Counted from the first letter of the stretch, positions 1 to 6,825 are shown. The stretch is DNA of 7,496 bases from JBGLNJ01 sp964353405 (GCA_964353405.1 CAYGWJ010000197.1:1-7496), one strand, 5' to 3'. Notes: generated by a model from the sequence alone, not told the origin. Numbers and translations: made by a program.

Positions 1-1532
1 TTGTAGCCCGCGCCGATGTACTGTGCGCCGCGCAGCGTGAGCAGGTCGCCAAACTCAGAGTACGGGCCGTGATCCACGAGATAATCGTGCTCGATCGCGA
101 CGAGCTTGCCATTCTTGTCCGCGCCCACCTTGAGATGGGTCCAGAAGGGCGAGCGCTTGCCGGTGTAAGTGATGAACTGCTGGTAGTCGTACTCGAGGTA
201 CACCGGGCGGCCCGTCGCTATACACGCCACACCTAGCAAGGCTTCCATCGTCGGGCAGAACTTGTAGCCAAAGGTGCCGCCAGCGGGATTTTCAACCAGG
301 CGCAGCTTGTCTGGCTCGACGCCCAGGCCGGGCGCGATCATGTATAGGTGCAGGTAGAGGCCGATGCTCTTGGAGTGGATGGTGAGCCGTCCTTCTTCAT
401 CATAGTAGGCAAAGCCCATGTCGCCCTCGATGGTCAGGTGCGGCTGCCGCTGGAGATAAAAGCTGCCTTCGACGACATACGCCGCCGACTCCATCAGCGG
501 CTGGGTGTCCTGCCCCTTGACGACCTTTTGCTCATAATAGACATTGGGCGTGCCGGGGTGAATCTCAATCGCGTCCTCGGCCATGGCGGCCGGCGCGCTC
601 ATGTAGGCCGGCAGTAATTCCAGTTCGACCTTGACCTTCTCGGCAGCGGCGTGAGCCTGCTCCGGTGTGTCGGCGCAGACGATGGCGATGGCATCGCCAT
701 ACTGGAAAACTTTTTGATCGCACAGAATGGGCCGATCCCATCCGTCGCCCTTGTTCGTCGGGAACGTGATGAGACCCGTGATGCGGTTCTTGCCCTTGAC
801 GTCTTTGTGCGTGACCACCTTGACGACGCCGGGCATCTTGTCCGCCTCAGACGTGTCAATCGAAAGGATGTTGGCGTGCGAGACCTTGGCCTGCACCAAC
901 GCGAGATGCAATGTGCCGGGCGGCAGCTTGAGGGCCAGGTCTTGGCCATAGTCCAGCGTGCCAGTCACTTTGGCCACAGCCGTCGGGCGTGGGTACTTGC
1001 CGCCCCAGATCTTGCCGTCGGCGGGCAGCTTGTATTCGAGCGCCTCTTTGGGCATTTCGCCCCGCAGCACCTTGGCCGCGTCCATGACGGCGTCCACCGT
1101 CGGCTTGTAGCCGTTGCAGCGGCAGGCATTATGATGTTGAGTGAACCAGGCTCGCACTTGCTCGCGCGTCGGCGAAGGATTTTGATCCAGCAAAGCTTTG
1201 GTCGAAACGACAAAGCCGGGCATACAGAAACCGCATTGAGATGCGCCATGCACGATGAGAGCCATCTGAATGGGGTGCAAATTGCTGGGTGTGCCGATCC
1301 CTTCGACCGTGACGACCTTGGCCCCGTCCGGCACGCGCTTCATCTTGGTGACGCACGCCAGCGTGAGCTTGCCATCCAAGATGACGGAGCACGCGCCGCA
1401 GTGACCGTCATTGCACGAAACTTTGGTGCTGGTCAAGAGCGCCTGCTTGCGGAGCACGTCGGCCAGTGTGGCCTCTGGGTCAACGACGAGAGTCTTGGGC
1501 ATGCCATTGAGATTGAGCGAAACCTTTTGCAT
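1..1532 (-). CDS. mop: Mop-type aldehyde oxidoreductase (molybdopterin, 2x[2Fe-2S]), N-terminal 510 residues
   Basis: Xanthine-oxidase-family enzyme that oxidises aldehydes to carboxylic acids with a molybdopterin cofactor and two [2Fe-2S] clusters in one chain. The protein follows Desulfovibrio gigas Mop almost residue for residue from memory. Plant-type cluster cysteines are C40, C45, C48 and C60; second-cluster cysteines are C100, C103, C137 and C139, the same numbering as D. gigas Mop. The linker has KYPRPTAVAKVTGTLDYG (about 186-203), followed by the start of the large Mo domain (KGKNRITGLITFPTNKGDGW, later GGTFGYKF and LVDHGPYSEFGDLLTLRGAQ). The frame is open with no shift to the window edge. 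The family is about 907 residues, so roughly 400 residues, including the catalytic glutamate, lie outside. Start: ATG at 1532-1530 with AGGAGG (complement of 1539-1544) six bases upstream. One small oddity is CRCNGYKP where D. gigas has CRCTGYKP. Divergent from the PadR gene. Confidence 0.96.
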   Translation of the reverse strand, partial: MQKVSLNLNGMPKTLVVDPEATLADVLRKQALLTSTKVSCNDGHCGACSVILDGKLTLACVTKMKRVPDGAKVVTVEGIGTPSNLHPIQMALIVHGASQCGFCMPGFVVSTKALLDQNPSPTREQVRAWFTQHHNACRCNGYKPTVDAVMDAAKVLRGEMPKEALEYKLPADGKIWGGKYPRPTAVAKVTGTLDYGQDLALKLPPGTLHLALVQAKVSHANILSIDTSEADKMPGVVKVVTHKDVKGKNRITGLITFPTNKGDGWDRPILCDQKVFQYGDAIAIVCADTPEQAHAAAEKVKVELELLPAYMSAPAAMAEDAIEIHPGTPNVYYEQKVVKGQDTQPLMESAAYVVEGSFYLQRQPHLTIEGDMGFAYYDEEGRLTIHSKSIGLYLHLYMIAPGLGVEPDKLRLVENPAGGTFGYKFCPTMEALLGVACIATGRPVYLEYDYQQFITYTGKRSPFWTHLKVGADKNGKLVAIEHDYLVDHGPYSEFGDLLTLRGAQYIGAGY

Positions 1533-1672
1533 TCTGAGCCTCCTAGATGTTTTGAGTTACATGAACAAGTGTGAAAATCGGCCGAGACATTCGAGAGCTT
1601 ATTTGTTATCCTGGTTCGCCTCCTTCTGTTAGTCGTGTCTGCCTGGCAGTGTGGACTCTATGCGCGCCATCA

Positions 1673-1695
1673 CGTTATACCATACTGGTATAACG
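1673..1695. promoter_or_regulatory. Perfect 10-bp inverted repeat, ModE-box-like operator (site 1)
   Basis: The arms CGTTATACCA and TGGTATAACG are exact reverse complements around a 3-base centre (TAC), 23 bp in all. The outer parts, CGTTATA and TATAACG, match the outer parts of the molybdate-responsive ModE operator known from E. coli modABCD (CGTTATAT ... ACATAACG, 24 bp). The span is one base shorter here. It is centred about 150 bp upstream of the mop start. The palindrome is direct observation; ModE-like function is inference. It could instead be the operator of the neighbouring PadR-family protein. Confidence 0.6.
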
Positions 1696-1793
1696 AAACC
1701 GATTCGACTAGCAGGGGTCTTGTCGGTGGGATCTCGCATAGAGGATATGAAAGAACTGGCTATGCTACATCAATGGAGTAGATGATGCACAAT

Positions 1794-1816
1794 CGCTATA
1801 CTGGAATAATATAACG
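1794..1816. promoter_or_regulatory. Imperfect palindrome, ModE-box-like operator (site 2)
   Basis: A second 23-bp element with the same outer layout as site 1: CGCTATA on the left and TATAACG on the right, flanked by AT before and A after. The whole fits the remembered ModE consensus (ATCGnTATA at one end, TATAACGA at the other), again one base shorter in the middle. The inner bases are not symmetric. Centre-to-centre distance to site 1 is 121 bp. Two elements of identical length in one intergenic region argue against chance. Confidence 0.5.
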
Positions 1817-1941
1817 ACAACCAAAAAAACAGCAAATGCTGGCTCGATCAACATTTGTGATTTGATTCTACCATAATCGCATCTAATTTTCAATAGGTTG
1901 GACGAGCCAATTTCGGAGACTTTTAACAAGGGTGGTTCCGT

Positions 1942-1969
1942 TTGACAAGAATAGCCAGAGGGTTATAAT
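1942..1969 (+). promoter_or_regulatory. Near-perfect sigma-70-type promoter for the PadR gene
   Basis: A consensus -35 TTGACA (1942-1947) is followed after 16 bases by a consensus -10 TATAAT (1964-1969), predicting transcription start near 1976. It lies inside the longest possible reading frame of the regulator (which could open at GTG 1932), so that upstream start is ruled out and translation must begin at 1989 or later. The -10 element overlaps GGTTATAAT, which resembles half of the palindromes upstream, so autoregulation is possible. Confidence 0.75.
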
Positions 1970-1988
1970 ATGCTCCATTATTCACAAG

Positions 1989-2543
1989 ATGAGTATTCAC
2001 GATTTTAGTATTGATTTTGCCATGCCAAGAGACACTGCGATTGCGCCTCAACCTGTTTTGTTAGGCTTCTTGATGCTTGGCCCCCGGCATCCTTACGAAC
2101 TCCACCAGGAATTCGACAATGAACTCGGTCGCGTGTGGCACATTGGTCAAAGCCATCTCTACGCCTATCTCAAGCAACTTGCCGAGTCTGGGCTAGCGAC
2201 GGTCAAGACTGAAGCGCAGCCCAATCGTCCTGCTCGCAATGTCTATCACATCACGCCGGCTGGTGAGGCCGCTTTCCTCGATTGGCTGCACCGACCGACA
2301 CAACGTGGGCGTTACATCCGGCTCGAGTTTTTGGCCCGCCTGTATCTTTTCCGGCGATTGTCGCTGCCGGGCCTGGAGCAACTCGTCGCCGAGCAAAAAG
2401 CATTGTTCCAGTCGCGCGTCGAGTCGTTGGACCATGCTATCGCCGAGACCGAAGACGAATACTGGCGGCTGGTGCTGGAATTTCGTCAGAGCGAACTGGA
2501 AACCATTATCCGTTGGTTGGACCGCTGCTTGCAAATAAAGTGA
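1989..2543 (+). CDS. PadR-family transcriptional regulator
   Basis: Winged-helix DNA-binding repressor. Numbered from ATG 1989 (184 residues), the PadR winged helix covers about 22-105: it opens with VLLGFLMLGPRHPYELHQEF, has the probable recognition helix at QSHLYAYLKQLAESGL (54-69), and the wing near NVYHITPAGEAAF (84-96). The C-terminal helical domain (about 108-182) is of the Vir_act_alpha_C type used for dimerisation, with many charged and leucine residues. Start choice: 1989 gives a 5' leader of about 13 bases from the predicted transcript start; ATG 2022 is an equally possible start nearer to the domain. Neither has a good Shine-Dalgarno. It is divergent from mop and upstream of the molybdate genes, so it may control one or both. 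The ligand is unknown. Confidence 0.88.
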   Translation: MSIHDFSIDFAMPRDTAIAPQPVLLGFLMLGPRHPYELHQEFDNELGRVWHIGQSHLYAYLKQLAESGLATVKTEAQPNRPARNVYHITPAGEAAFLDWLHRPTQRGRYIRLEFLARLYLFRRLSLPGLEQLVAEQKALFQSRVESLDHAIAETEDEYWRLVLEFRQSELETIIRWLDRCLQIK

Positions 2544-2569
2544 GGCAAAATCCTTCAAGGAGGTCACGC

Positions 2570-2629
2570 ATGTTCTCGACACGTCTCTCTATTTTGTCTC
2601 TAGCAATGGGCGAGCGATCACAACCTTGA
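2570..2629 (+). pseudogene. Stub of a lost gene start (signal-peptide-like N-terminus)
   Basis: A strong ribosome binding site, AAGGAGG (2557-2563), sits six bases before ATG 2570, only 26 bases after the PadR stop. The frame begins MFSTRLSILSLA, which looks like the beginning of a signal peptide, and stops after 19 codons at 2627-2629. From about 2617 another frame carries ABC ATPase sequence, so the natural start has been joined to something else. The likeliest original was a secreted binding protein of the same ABC system, with the intervening genes removed by a deletion. That origin is inference. Confidence 0.5.
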
Positions 2630-2969
2630 GCGGCGGCGAGCGGCAATTGGCACTGGTGGCGCGCTGGCGCAGCAGCCGCATCTCTTGTTATTGGACGAGC
2701 CGACGTCGCATCTCGACCTCGCCAACAAAGTGCGTCTGCTCAAGTTGATGAAAGAGTTGGCCGCGCGCGGCGTGACGCTGCTGCTCACCACGCACGAACC
2801 CGACGTGGCAGCCGCGATTGCGACTCACCTGGTGTTGATGCGTGATGGGCAAGTGTATCAGACTGGCCCATTACCCCAGGTGTTCACGGCGGAGCATTTG
2901 AGCGCGACGTATGGCGTGCCGGTCAGCATGACGCAAGTGGACGGGCGACGGATCGCCTTGTGGACATGA
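2617..2969 (+). pseudogene. C-terminal remnant of a FecE/BtuD-like ABC transporter ATPase, frameshifted
   Basis: Only the second half of an ABC ATPase is present. In one frame the signature LSGGERQLALVAR reads from 2626 to 2664. The protein then continues one frame away as LAQQPHLLLLDEP (Walker B, 2682-2702), D-loop SHLD (2706-2717) and H-loop histidine in TTHEP (2793-2795), ending with a tail like those of iron-siderophore or cobalamin importers (LSATYGVPV, VDGRRIAL). The break is explained by loss of four bases from a GC repeat near 2659-2664 (expected ARALAQQ). Walker A and Q-loop are absent, so the product cannot hydrolyse ATP. An intact short frame from TTG 2685 exists but would encode only the tail. 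Its stop lies 21 bases before the methyltransferase start. Confidence 0.85.
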
Positions 2970-2990
2970 ACAGCGGGAGATGAACCGCTC

Positions 2991-3851
2991 ATGGAAAAGA
3001 TAACCGAATGGAGTTCCCTGTGGCGGGAACTGGTCGAGATCAAATCACGCAGCCGGACGCGAGATGCCGGCGCAGAATCTCAGGCGGATGTTTGGCGCAC
3101 CAGAGCGCGTTCGTTCGATGAGAGCGTCAAGCGCCGTTGGGCCAGGCCCGACTCGAGCCGAGAGTTCATCCTCTCGCAGCTTGACGCGAACTCGACGGTG
3201 CTGGACATCGGCGCAGGGACAGGTGCGTGGTCTGCTTTGCTGGCCCGCCGTGCAAAACACGTCACAGCAGTTGAACCTTCCTCGGCGATGGTCGAGGTCA
3301 TGCGCGAAAACCTGACCGCCGATGGCATCACGAATGTCGCCATCGTTCAAGGCGCGTGGCCGGACGTGTCAGTCGAGCCGCACGATTTTTCGTTGTGCTC
3401 TCACGCGATGTATGGCTGTCCCGATATAACTGCCTTTATCACGCGAATGGTTGCTTGCACACAGCGCAGGTGTTTTCTGATGCTGCGCGCGCCGACGTTG
3501 GACGGCGTCCGAGCCGAAGCGGCGCGGCGCATCTGGGGACACCCGCTCGACAGTCCCAACTTTACGATAGCTTACAATGTCTTGCTTCAGATGGGGATTT
3601 ACGCCAATGTGCTGATGGAAGATACGGGACTGTGGGATCCCAGAGCGAGCGCAAGTCTGGAAGATGCCTTGAGTGACATGCAGCGTCACTTTGGGCTGAA
3701 CGGGAACAGCGACCACGACGAATACTTGATGGGACTGCTGCGCCGTCGGCTGACGTGGCACGCTTCGCGCGAACAGTACGTCTGGCCGCGCGAGGTGAGG
3801 TCGGCGCTGGTGTACTGGACAACAAACACAGACTGTGGATTCTGTGGCTGA
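2991..3851 (+). CDS. Class I SAM-dependent methyltransferase
   Basis: Soluble protein of 286 residues with a Rossmann-like methyltransferase core. Motif I is VLDIGAGTGAW (70-80), the acidic residue ending the second strand is E95 in AVEPSSAM, and a motif II-like segment is HDFSLCSHAMY (131-141). The N-terminal 50 residues are helical and charged; the C-terminal 120 residues are a variable, probably substrate-specific part, rich in Trp and ending with two cysteines (CGFCG). The start ATG has GGGAG (2975-2979) eleven bases upstream, rather far, so translation may partly couple to the upstream frame. It sits between an ABC ATPase remnant and modA, so a role in metal or cofactor handling is suggested by context only. 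The substrate is unknown. No defects were seen. Confidence 0.85.
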   Translation: MEKITEWSSLWRELVEIKSRSRTRDAGAESQADVWRTRARSFDESVKRRWARPDSSREFILSQLDANSTVLDIGAGTGAWSALLARRAKHVTAVEPSSAMVEVMRENLTADGITNVAIVQGAWPDVSVEPHDFSLCSHAMYGCPDITAFITRMVACTQRRCFLMLRAPTLDGVRAEAARRIWGHPLDSPNFTIAYNVLLQMGIYANVLMEDTGLWDPRASASLEDALSDMQRHFGLNGNSDHDEYLMGLLRRRLTWHASREQYVWPREVRSALVYWTTNTDCGFCG

Positions 3852-3891
3852 GACAAGTCTCGCCTAAAAAAAACTAGAACCGGAGGATACC

Positions 3892-4767
3892 ATGACACGC
3901 AAATCGTTTCTTTTCTCATTGGCCAGCACCCTGTTGGTCGGCTTGATGCTTACAACGCTGGCAGGCTGCGCCCAACCGGCTCAACCGCCGCAGCCGACTC
4001 TACCAGCCCAACCGACCCAGCCGCCTCAACTGCCCAAGACGCTGACGGTCTTTGCCGCCGCATCGCTCACCGAATCCTTTACCGAGATCGGCAAGCAGTT
4101 CGAAGCCGATAACCCCGGCGTCAAGGTCACGTTCAACTTGGCCGGTTCGCAGCAATTGCGAGCGCAACTCGAGCAGGGCGCCAGGGCCGACGTCTTTGCT
4201 TCGGCCAACACGAAAGAAATGACCATGGCGATCATCAGCGACTCGCTGGTGGTCTCGGGAACGCAACACACGTTTGTGACGAACCGGCTCGCCGTCATCT
4301 TGCCCAAGAGCAACCCTGGCAAGATCACGGCGCTGGCCGACCTGGCACGTGCTGGACTCAAACTCGATTTTGCCGATCCCTCGGTGCCGGTCGGGCAATA
4401 CGCGCTTGACATGCTCACCAAGATGAGCCAGGATGCAACCTTTGGTGCGTCGTTCAAAGATAAGGTGGCGGCGAACGTCGTTTCGCGCGAGGACAATGTC
4501 AAATCTGTTGTAGCCAAAGTGCGGCTGGGAGAAGCCGATGCCGGCGTGGTCTATACGACCGACATCACCCCCGACGCCGCCAAAGAATTGGCGACGCTGG
4601 ATGTGCCCGACAAATTCAATGTCATCGCCACCTATCCGATTGCGCCACTCAAGGACGCGGCGGAACCAAAGCTGGCGGGTCAGTTTGTGGATTGGGTGTT
4701 GTCGTCGAAAGGACAGCAGGTGTTAGCTACGTATGGATTTATCCCTGTTACGCCAGCCAAGCCTTAG
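3892..4767 (+). CDS. modA: Molybdate-binding lipoprotein ModA
   Basis: Substrate-binding protein of a molybdate (or tungstate) ABC importer, anchored outside the membrane. A signal peptide ends in the lipobox LAGC (23-26), with C26 the lipidated residue. A Pro/Gln-rich tether follows (27-49), then the ModA fold from LTVFAAASLTESF. Expected oxyanion contacts can be placed by comparison with E. coli ModA: S58 in AAASL, S86 in AGSQQL, the PVGQYA loop (166-171), V203 in DNVKSV and Y221 in VVYTTD. Length (291) is normal for a lipoprotein form. Start: ATG 3892 with GGAGG (3882-3886) five bases upstream, the best ribosome binding site in the plus-strand block. Its 3' end overlaps the modB reading frame, so the two are co-translated. 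Molybdate versus tungstate preference cannot be read from sequence. Confidence 0.95.
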   Translation: MTRKSFLFSLASTLLVGLMLTTLAGCAQPAQPPQPTLPAQPTQPPQLPKTLTVFAAASLTESFTEIGKQFEADNPGVKVTFNLAGSQQLRAQLEQGARADVFASANTKEMTMAIISDSLVVSGTQHTFVTNRLAVILPKSNPGKITALADLARAGLKLDFADPSVPVGQYALDMLTKMSQDATFGASFKDKVAANVVSREDNVKSVVAKVRLGEADAGVVYTTDITPDAAKELATLDVPDKFNVIATYPIAPLKDAAEPKLAGQFVDWVLSSKGQQVLATYGFIPVTPAKP

Positions 4768-5596
4768 AGTTGCGCGGCCCGCGGCGTCCGCGCGCGTGCA
4801 AGCCCGGTTGAGAGACTGGGGCTTGATGGCAGCCAGCACGCCGCTGCTGGCCCTGTTGCTGTTGCCGATTCTGGCGCTCGTGCTCAAGACGCCGCCGACG
4901 ACGTTGCTGCGTTACCTGGGCAGTTCGAGCACCCTTCAGGCGATTCGTTTGAGCTTGGTCACCAGCACAGCGACCGCTGCTATGGTCATTGTGCTGGGGC
5001 TGCCGCTGGCTTACCTGTTGGCGCGGCGGCGCTTTCGTGGACAGCGACTGGTCGAGGTCTTGATTGACTTGCCGATGGTCCTGCCGCCGGCAGTGGCGGG
5101 CCTGGCGCTCTTGATGGCCTTTGGCCGGCGCGGTCTGGTAGGCAATTGGCTGCAAACCCTCGGCATCGAGATCGCTTTCACCCCGGCAGCCGTTATGATG
5201 GCGCAGATGTTTGTCGCCGCACCCTACTATATCAAGACGGCCAGCGTTGGCCTGGCGGGTGTGAGCGTTGATCTGGAGCGCGCGGCTGCGTTGGATGGCG
5301 CCGGGTCGCTGCAAGTCTTGCGTTACGTCACGCTGCCCCTGGCCTGGCGCGGCATTGTGGGCGGGATCGTGTTGTGTTGGGCGCGGGCGCTGGGCGAGTT
5401 CGGCGCGACGATCATCTTTGCGGGCAACTACCCTGGCCGCACCCAGACGATGCCGCTGGCGGTGTACCTGGGTTTTCAGATTGATCTGAACCAGGCTTTG
5501 ACGCTGGGCGTTATTTTGCTCATTCTCTCGTTCAGCCTCCTGCTCACCGTCCGCGCGATTTTGCGTGACGAGCCGGGCGCGAGCAACGAAACGTGA
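4733..5596 (+). CDS. modB: Molybdate ABC transporter permease ModB
   Basis: Integral membrane component of the oxyanion importer. Predicted membrane spans lie near residues 34-52, 74-97, 108-130, 150-170, 205-230 and 255-275. The cytoplasmic EAA loop that docks with the ATPase is ERAAALDGAGSLQVLRYV (182-199). The segments WARALGEFGATIIFAGN and TQTMPLAVY are typical of ModB/NifC-type permeases. The frame starts at ATG 4733, inside the end of modA (35-base overlap), and encodes 287 residues; GTG 4796 or ATG 4826 would give the more usual shorter N-terminus and cannot be excluded. The next gene should be modC, but none follows here; the ATPase must be encoded elsewhere or has been lost. Confidence 0.93.
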   Translation: MDLSLLRQPSLRVARPAASARVQARLRDWGLMAASTPLLALLLLPILALVLKTPPTTLLRYLGSSSTLQAIRLSLVTSTATAAMVIVLGLPLAYLLARRRFRGQRLVEVLIDLPMVLPPAVAGLALLMAFGRRGLVGNWLQTLGIEIAFTPAAVMMAQMFVAAPYYIKTASVGLAGVSVDLERAAALDGAGSLQVLRYVTLPLAWRGIVGGIVLCWARALGEFGATIIFAGNYPGRTQTMPLAVYLGFQIDLNQALTLGVILLILSFSLLLTVRAILRDEPGASNET

Positions 5597-5618
5597 ACTC
5601 TCGTAAGCTGAAACACCC

Positions 5619-5825
5619 ATGCCTAAACACATCGCCGTTTTGACCGGCCCTTTTGGCAGCGGCAAGACGACAGCCTGCCGTCAACTGGCCGACCTCGAAT
5701 CTAATCTACTTTTAGCCTTCCTTTCACGTGTCTCTCACCCCAGTGAGTTGTCTTTACACTGCAAGTTACAGACATTGGCTTTGCATGCAGCGCCAATGGT
5801 GAATCGGTCGTGTTCATCAAAGTAG
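5619..5825 (+). pseudogene. Truncated P-loop NTPase stub after modB
   Basis: The frame opens with MPKHIAVLTGPFGSGKTTAC: a strand, then the Walker A GPFGSGKTT at residues 10-18. A P-loop this close to the start is not ModC or another ABC ATPase, which carry about 30 residues before it. It is more like nucleoside-triphosphatase (THEP1-like) or DUF2478-type NTPases, the latter known to lie near molybdenum transport genes. Plausible homology ends about residue 26 (near base 5696); the rest reads as low-quality sequence to the stop at 5823-5825 and overlaps the start of the protease remnant. No Walker B is present, so no working enzyme is expected. The start codon has no clear ribosome binding site and lies 22 bases after the modB stop. 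Confidence 0.6.
5697..5791. other. Unexplained joining segment between NTPase stub and protease body
   Basis: About 95 bases, more A+T-rich than the genes on both sides, with a stop (TGA 5744-5746) in the protease frame. It contains a small hairpin (CTCAC 5734-5738, GTGAG 5743-5747) and the palindrome TGCATGCA (5782-5789), neither diagnostic. It matches neither flanking protein family and probably marks a deletion or insertion scar. Confidence 0.4.
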
Positions 5826-6806
5826 TGCAAGGCAGCAGCGCCGCGCCTTCGCGGCGGCAGTCGCCTGGCACGCCACGCGTTCCGAGTCAACCGCCGAGCG
5901 GCGTGCAGGTCGCCAGCGGCTCTGGTTTTGTGCTGGACAAGCAAGGTCACATCATCACCAACGATCACGTCGTCGAGGGCGCGAGCCAGATCGAGGTGAC
6001 GTTCCTCGATGGCACGACGGCTCACGCCAAGGTCGTGGGTCAAGACCCGAACAGCGACCTGGCTGTGATCCAGGTGCAGGTCAACGCATCGCTGCTCCAG
6101 CCAGTGGACTTGCGATTCGTCGGCGCTCGCCGTGGGCGAGCAGGTCTTTGCGATCGGCAATCCGTTCGGCCAGTTGTGGACCATGACCAGCGGCATCGTC
6201 AGCGCGGTGGGGCGCACGATCCAATCGGGTACGAGCAGCTACTCGATCCCGGAAGTCGTCCAGACCGATGCGTCCATCAATCCGGGCAACTCGGGTGGAC
6301 CGCTGCTGGACAGCCATGGGCGTGTGATCGCCGTCAACGAACAGATTGAATCGCAGAGTGGTTCGTCCTCCGGTGTGGGCTTTGCCATTCCGGTGAATAT
6401 CGTCAAGCGCGTCGCGCCGGCCCTCATCAAAGACGGTCACTACAACTATGCATGGCTTGGCGTTACCAGCACCGATCTGACGCTCGACCTGAACGAAATA
6501 ATGAACCTCGCGCCTGATCAGCGGGGCGCGTTGGTGATCAATGTCGCTGCGGGGGGGCCAGCCGATCAAGCCGGTCTCCAGGGCAGCCAGAATCAGGCGA
6601 CGATTGACGGCAGCCAGACGCCCGTCGGCGGCGATGTGATCACCGCCGTGGACAAACAGCCGGTGACGGGGATGGACGAGGTGATTGACTATTTGTTCAC
6701 GTCCAAGCAGCCCGGCGACAAGATCACGTTGACGGTACTGCGCAACGGGCGACAGCAAGACGTCACGGTCACGCTAGGCCAACGCCCTGCGAACCCGAAC
6801 CAGTAA
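5792..6806 (+). pseudogene. HtrA/DegP-like S1C serine protease, N-terminus missing and frameshifted
   Basis: Envelope quality-control protease with a trypsin-like domain and one PDZ domain. Homology starts near 5792 (ESVVFIKVVQ). Catalytic residues are all present: His in TNDHVV (codon 5966), Asp in NSDLAVI (codon 6056), Ser in GNSGGPLLD (codon 6291). The PDZ domain spans roughly 6440-6790 (WLGVTSTDL, GGPADQAGL, GGDVITAVD). Two defects: the signal peptide or membrane anchor and any start context are missing, and the frame changes at about 6113, where TTG-C-GAT replaces an expected TTG-GCn-GAT (VDLADSSALAVGEQV), equal to loss of two bases. The pieces could be read from GTG 5810 and GTG 6132 but neither would be a complete protease. 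The second piece ends at TAA 6804-6806, 19 bases before the terminator hairpin. Confidence 0.88.
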
Positions 6807-6825
6807 TTCCAGCTCGAACGAAGCA

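Larger units (their letters stand above)
1533..1931. other. Divergent intergenic region between mop and the PadR regulator
   Basis: About 400 bp without a convincing gene, more A+T-rich than its flanks. It contains the mop ribosome binding site (1539-1544), two ModE-box-like palindromes (1673-1695 and 1794-1816), and leads into the padR promoter. For mop itself only a weak minus-strand promoter candidate could be found (CTAACA, 17 bases, GATAAC, around 1603-1631; four of six matches in each box), so the mop promoter is not settled. No tRNA, terminator or recognisable riboswitch was seen by eye. Confidence 0.7.

Noticed and set aside
651..1574. A 307-codon plus-strand open frame
   Set aside because: It lies opposite mop, whose minus-strand protein matches a known family throughout; the plus-strand product has the composition of an antisense shadow.
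1533..1931. Possible molybdenum cofactor riboswitch ahead of mop
   Set aside because: No long, multi-stem structured leader could be recognised, and the palindromes look like protein-binding DNA sites. A covariance-model search would be needed to exclude it.
4748..5665. A 305-codon minus-strand open frame opposite modB
   Set aside because: Gln/Arg-rich antisense of a well-recognised permease; no family resemblance.
5734..5747. Small hairpin CTCAC / GTGAG
   Set aside because: Only five base pairs and no T-run; not enough for a terminator or recombination site.
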